Positions 61,886-64,000 of a DNA stretch of 64,000 bases are shown piece after piece (the first letter of the stretch is position 1; the number at the start of each line of letters is the position of its first letter). The position numbers and the translations under genes were made by a program. The DNA comes from Chryseobacterium cupriresistens (GTDB lineage Bacteria; Bacteroidota; Bacteroidia; Flavobacteriales; Weeksellaceae): the NCBI RefSeq assembly GCF_046614675.1, contig NZ_JBKKJT010000002.1:124001-188000 (forward strand), in the 5' to 3' direction. The notes beneath the pieces were generated by a model. That model was given only the letters and a program-made list of their open reading frames with translations, had not been told where the DNA came from and ran no database searches.

Positions 61886-62125
61886 TTATTTATTTACTAC
61901 TTCTTCGATGTAAGCGATAGCGTGTCCTACAGTAGTAATTTTTTCAGCTTGATCATCAGGGATCTGAATGTTAAATTCTTTTTCAAATTCCATGATTAAC
62001 TCAACTGTATCTAGTGAATCAGCTCCTAAATCGTTAGTGAAGCTAGCTTCAGGAGTTACTTCTGTTTCTTCAACGTCAAGCTTATCAGCGATGATAGCTT
62101 TTACTCTTGATGCAATGTCTGACAT
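61886..62125 (-). CDS. acpP: acyl carrier protein
   Basis: This is a 79-residue acidic carrier whose Ser in GADSLDTVEL (about residue 38) takes 4'-phosphopantetheine. MSDIASRVKAIIADKLDVEE and ITTVGHAIAYIEEVVNK are the standard first and last helices. It is first in the leftward acpP-fabF-rnc-IPExxxVDY-pyk cluster and has a good -7 element upstream. Confidence 0.97.
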   Translation of the reverse strand: MSDIASRVKAIIADKLDVEETEVTPEASFTNDLGADSLDTVELIMEFEKEFNIQIPDDQAEKITTVGHAIAYIEEVVNK

Positions 62126-62158
62126 AGTAAATTATTTTTTTAATTGTTAGATGGTGCA

Positions 62159-62166
62159 AATATATA
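62159..62166 (-). promoter_or_regulatory. probable -7 element of the acpP operon
   Basis: TATATTTG on the minus strand matches TAnnTTTG, 33 nt before the acpP start codon. No exact TTG is present at the usual -33 distance. Confidence 0.55.
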
Positions 62167-62530
62167 AAATTCTTTACGATAAAACATTTTTTTAGTCTTT
62201 TTTGTGGACCGGAAGCTTTCATTTTAGATTGTTTCGCTTTAGTCTTTTAGTTTTCAGGTGGTTATATTTATAGTGTTCAGGGAATATAAAACCAATCATG
62301 GAATGACAGAGAGAGAAATAGAAGATAATTCTTCTGAACTTCATTGTTAGGTTTGATTGATGAATGGTAGGTCAAAAAAGTAGGGTTGTTTTTAGCGTGA
62401 TAACAAAAGAGATTTCAAATAAGCTTTATACATCTCAAGATTTTTTTAAAAAACTCATCATATATATAATATATTAATATATAACAGTAAGTTTTATCAT
62501 TGAAGTTTGGTATAAGCTTGTTTTAAAGTA
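62167..62530. other. gene-free stretch between acpP and tmRNA
   Basis: About 360 nt without a convincing gene. It includes an AT alternating run (near 62460-62485, ATATATAATATATTAATATAT) that could form cruciform DNA. A stretch near 62300-62345 weakly resembles the REP-like repeat at 57767. I see nothing else. Confidence 0.5.
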
Positions 62531-62556
62531 AAAAACCACTGAATAATCAGTGGTTT
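62531..62556 (-). terminator. terminator of tmRNA
   Basis: Minus-strand stem AACCACTGA/TCAGTGGTT with a TTAT loop is followed by six T. Confidence 0.85.
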
Positions 62557-62559
62557 CAG

Positions 62560-62958
62560 TGGAGTTGGAGGGATTCGAACCCTCGTCCAAACAAGCAATA
62601 CATAAGCTTTCTACATGCTTATTCTACCATTGGTTTTCGACTGGAAGCAGAGGATAGACACCCAACGACCAGCTTATCTTCTGAAATTTTCGAGCTTTAG
62701 CCAAAGCTTCTAAAACCTTATTTCTGCATTCCTATATCCCAGGATCAAACGCTGCAGAACTGAGCATTTGTGGAATATCTTGCTTCCCTACTAAAATCTT
62801 CGGGAAAACGCTTGATCTACTATACTTCGATATTAAGCTGCAAGAGCGAACTCTTCGTTGCCAGTTAAAATTTTGTAGCAAGGGATTATAGAGATCGCGC
62901 TACGGTTCTCTGCATGCTTACTTACCCATTGGTCTTGCTGTCGAAACCAGTCAACCCC
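62560..62958 (-). ncRNA. ssrA: transfer-messenger RNA (tmRNA)
   Basis: This 399-nt RNA rescues stalled ribosomes with SmpB. The 5' end GGGGTTGACTGGTTTCGAC and 3' end GGGTTCGAATCCCTCCAACTCC-A form the alanine tRNA-like domain (GGGGTTG pairs with CAACTCC, including one G-T). The tag frame at 62862-62833 reads GNEEFALAA then TAA, ending in the usual ALAA degron; resume codon GGC is inferred. Pseudoknot-like stems occupy the rest. CCA is not encoded. Confidence 0.95.
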
Positions 62959-62974
62959 ATGAATAAAGTGAATA

Positions 62975-62982
62975 CAAAGATA
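62975..62982 (-). promoter_or_regulatory. probable -7 element of ssrA
   Basis: TATCTTTG on the minus strand lies 16 nt before the mature tmRNA 5' end, allowing a short leader removed by RNase P. Confidence 0.5.
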
Positions 62983-63172
62983 GTGCTTTTTGTTTACATT
63001 TCATTAATATCGATGGTTTTAATAGAAATTACGAAATAAAATGAGTAACCTGAAGGTAGTAAGAATTGAATATCCAGTGATTGTGATAAAAATATTATTG
63101 TTTGCTAACAGGCTTTAATACGGGGTTTTTAAACAGTCATAGGGTGGATTAGTGATTGTTTATGGCAATATA

Positions 63173-63204
63173 TTTTGTGTTCTGATAAAAAATGTCTACT
63201 TTTG
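63173..63204 (+). promoter_or_regulatory. Bacteroidota-type promoter of rpsU
   Basis: TTTTG at 63173-63177 and TACTTTTG at 63197-63204 are separated by 19 nt. The rpsU ATG is 23 nt downstream. Confidence 0.8.
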
Positions 63205-63227
63205 CAATCCAAAATGAGATGTAAAAT

Positions 63228-63425
63228 ATGTTAATAATTCCAGTAAAAGATGGTGAATCCATCGACAGAGCTTTAAAAAAATACAAGAGAAAATTTGATA
63301 AAACAGGAACTGTTCGTCAATTAAGATCTAGACAACAGTTTATTAAGCCTTCTGTAACTTTGAGACAAGCTAGACTAAAAGCGGCTTACAAACAAAGAGC
63401 GCTTAGCAAAGAAGAGCAGGCTTAA
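63228..63425 (+). CDS. rpsU: 30S ribosomal protein S21
   Basis: bS21 is a small, basic protein of the 30S platform near the anti-Shine-Dalgarno end of 16S rRNA. The 65-residue sequence starts MLIIPVKDGESIDRALKKYKRKFDKTGT and continues with RQLRSRQQFIKPSVTLR, typical of Bacteroidota bS21. In this phylum bS21 helps hide the anti-SD, which fits weak SD sites across the window. It has a strong promoter and is followed by xerC, the order seen in many Flavobacteriia. Confidence 0.96.
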   Translation: MLIIPVKDGESIDRALKKYKRKFDKTGTVRQLRSRQQFIKPSVTLRQARLKAAYKQRALSKEEQA

Positions 63426-63448
63426 GATTTTTTCTTAACCATATATTA

Positions 63449-63494
63449 ATTCACTTCTTAAATTCTTATATTTGAGGAGTGAATTTTTATTTTT
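63449..63494 (+). terminator. probable terminator after rpsU
   Basis: A 10-bp stem AATTCACTTC/GGAGTGAATT (one wobble) with an 18-nt loop is followed by TTTATTTTT. It ends 7 nt before the xerC start, so it may be partial. Confidence 0.6.
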
Positions 63495-63501
63495 ATACCC
63501 T

Positions 63502-64000
63502 ATGATGCTGGAAAAGTTTTTAGAATACTTACAATTCGAAAAAAGATATTCTCCTCATACCATCACAAGCTACAAAAAAGACCTTGAAGACTTTTCCCAT
63601 TTCTTTCTCCGAACAGAATCTTCTGACAATTTAGCCAAGGCAGACAAAAAAATTATCCGGAATTTTATTGTCGAACTGAGTGAAAACGACATTTCGAAAA
63701 GAAGTATCAATAGAAAATTATCTTCTCTCCGCAGTTTTTATCTTTTTCTTTTAAAAATAGGTGAAATTACAGTTTCTCCCGTTGAAGGGATTTCTTCCCT
63801 GAAGTTTTATGCTGAAAAACAGATTCCTATGTCTAAAGAGGAAATGACAGATCTCAATGAAAGAGTTTTTGAACAGGTACATGACGTGCTTGAAAAGTGC
63901 ATTATGGAGGTTCTTTATCAGACGGGAATGCGTAAAGCGGAACTTTGTGGCCTGATATTTGAGAATGTTGACTTATATGGAAATGAATTAAAAGTAATAG
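63502..64000 (+). CDS. xerC: tyrosine recombinase XerC, 5' part (runs off the window)
   Basis: XerC resolves chromosome dimers at dif with XerD. The window holds the first 166 codons: MMLEKFLEYLQFEKRYSPHT, then the SAM-like N-terminal core-binding domain (to about residue 100) including SINRKLSSLRSFYLFL. The catalytic domain starts with MEVLYQTGMRKAELCGL, where the Arg is the first catalytic residue. The second ATG at 63505 could also be the start. A XerD paralogue cannot be excluded from the N-terminal half, but the rpsU neighbour favours XerC. The tyrosine lies beyond the window end. Confidence 0.9.
   Translation, partial: MMLEKFLEYLQFEKRYSPHTITSYKKDLEDFSHFFLRTESSDNLAKADKKIIRNFIVELSENDISKRSINRKLSSLRSFYLFLLKIGEITVSPVEGISSLKFYAEKQIPMSKEEMTDLNERVFEQVHDVLEKCIMEVLYQTGMRKAELCGLIFENVDLYGNELKVI

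Noticed and set aside
62300..62345. Second copy of the REP-like repeat
   Set aside because: Only short words (GAATGACA, TTCTTCTGAAC) are shared, in a different arrangement; too weak to call.
62560..62640. A tRNA on the minus strand suggested by GGGTTCGAATCCC
   Set aside because: This T arm belongs to the tRNA-like domain of tmRNA; the 5' half lies about 390 nt away at 62958.

Overview
The window looks like a chromosomal segment of a Flavobacteriia bacterium, most likely Chryseobacterium or a close Weeksellaceae relative. This is inferred from several signs: AT-rich DNA with A/T-ending codons, secreted proteins with type IX secretion (T9SS) C-terminal sorting domains, Bacteroidota-type promoters (TTG, about 19 nt, TAnnTTTG), lineage families (DUF3276, DUF2480, DUF6452, DUF6048, IPExxxVDY, bTHX), an astacin protease like flavastacin, and a conserved rpsU-xerC order. 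Gene density is high and most genes are housekeeping. I see no insertion sequence, prophage, plasmid or CRISPR array.

Layout. 0-5.2 kb: ExbD and TonB for outer-membrane energy transduction, a small membrane protein, a PstS-like lipoprotein, a TPR protein and BshB1 (bacillithiol synthesis). 5.2-9.7 kb: tRNA-His and two large secreted proteins (beta-helix; FG-GAP repeats). 9.7-15.8 kb: DUF3276, an ABC exporter, the nusB-DUF1573-yajC operon, an SDR enzyme and an MscS channel. 16-23 kb: a delta-60-repeat T9SS protein, then a leftward NHEJ operon (ku, ligD phosphoesterase part, ligD ligase-polymerase part) divergent from a Crp/Fnr regulator and a purA-type gene. 23-32.6 kb: flavastacin-like protease, aspS, ankyrin protein, MATE pump, the short ribosomal gene bTHX, DUF937, DUF2480, lpxB and a GH99-like enzyme. 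32.7-42.7 kb: comEC, sdhCAB, a redoxin-like lipoprotein without its catalytic cysteines, rlmD and a DUF6452/DUF6048 pair. 42.9-50.6 kb: two giant T9SS proteins sharing FN3 and GEVED modules. 50.7-64 kb: coaE, a metallo-beta-lactamase-fold hydrolase, a PaiB-like protein, ruvB, hutI, hutG, an aldehyde dehydrogenase, the acpP-fabF-rnc-IPExxxVDY-pyk cluster, tmRNA, rpsU and the 5' part of xerC.

The most interesting locus is ligD. Its phosphoesterase and ligase-polymerase parts lie in different frames. The junction holds a dnaX-type slippery heptamer (A AAA AAG) in the correct frame, a stop 6 nt later, and a small stem-loop 10 nt past the heptamer. A -1 shift would give one 847-residue protein of normal PE-LIG-POL layout. 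This could be programmed frameshifting, transcriptional slippage on a nearby run of nine A, a real mutation or a sequencing error. A 5-4-5 palindrome (TTGYC-AAAT-GACAA) in the ku/crp divergent region recurs upstream of the purA-type gene, which suggests a small regulon of the neighbouring Crp/Fnr protein.
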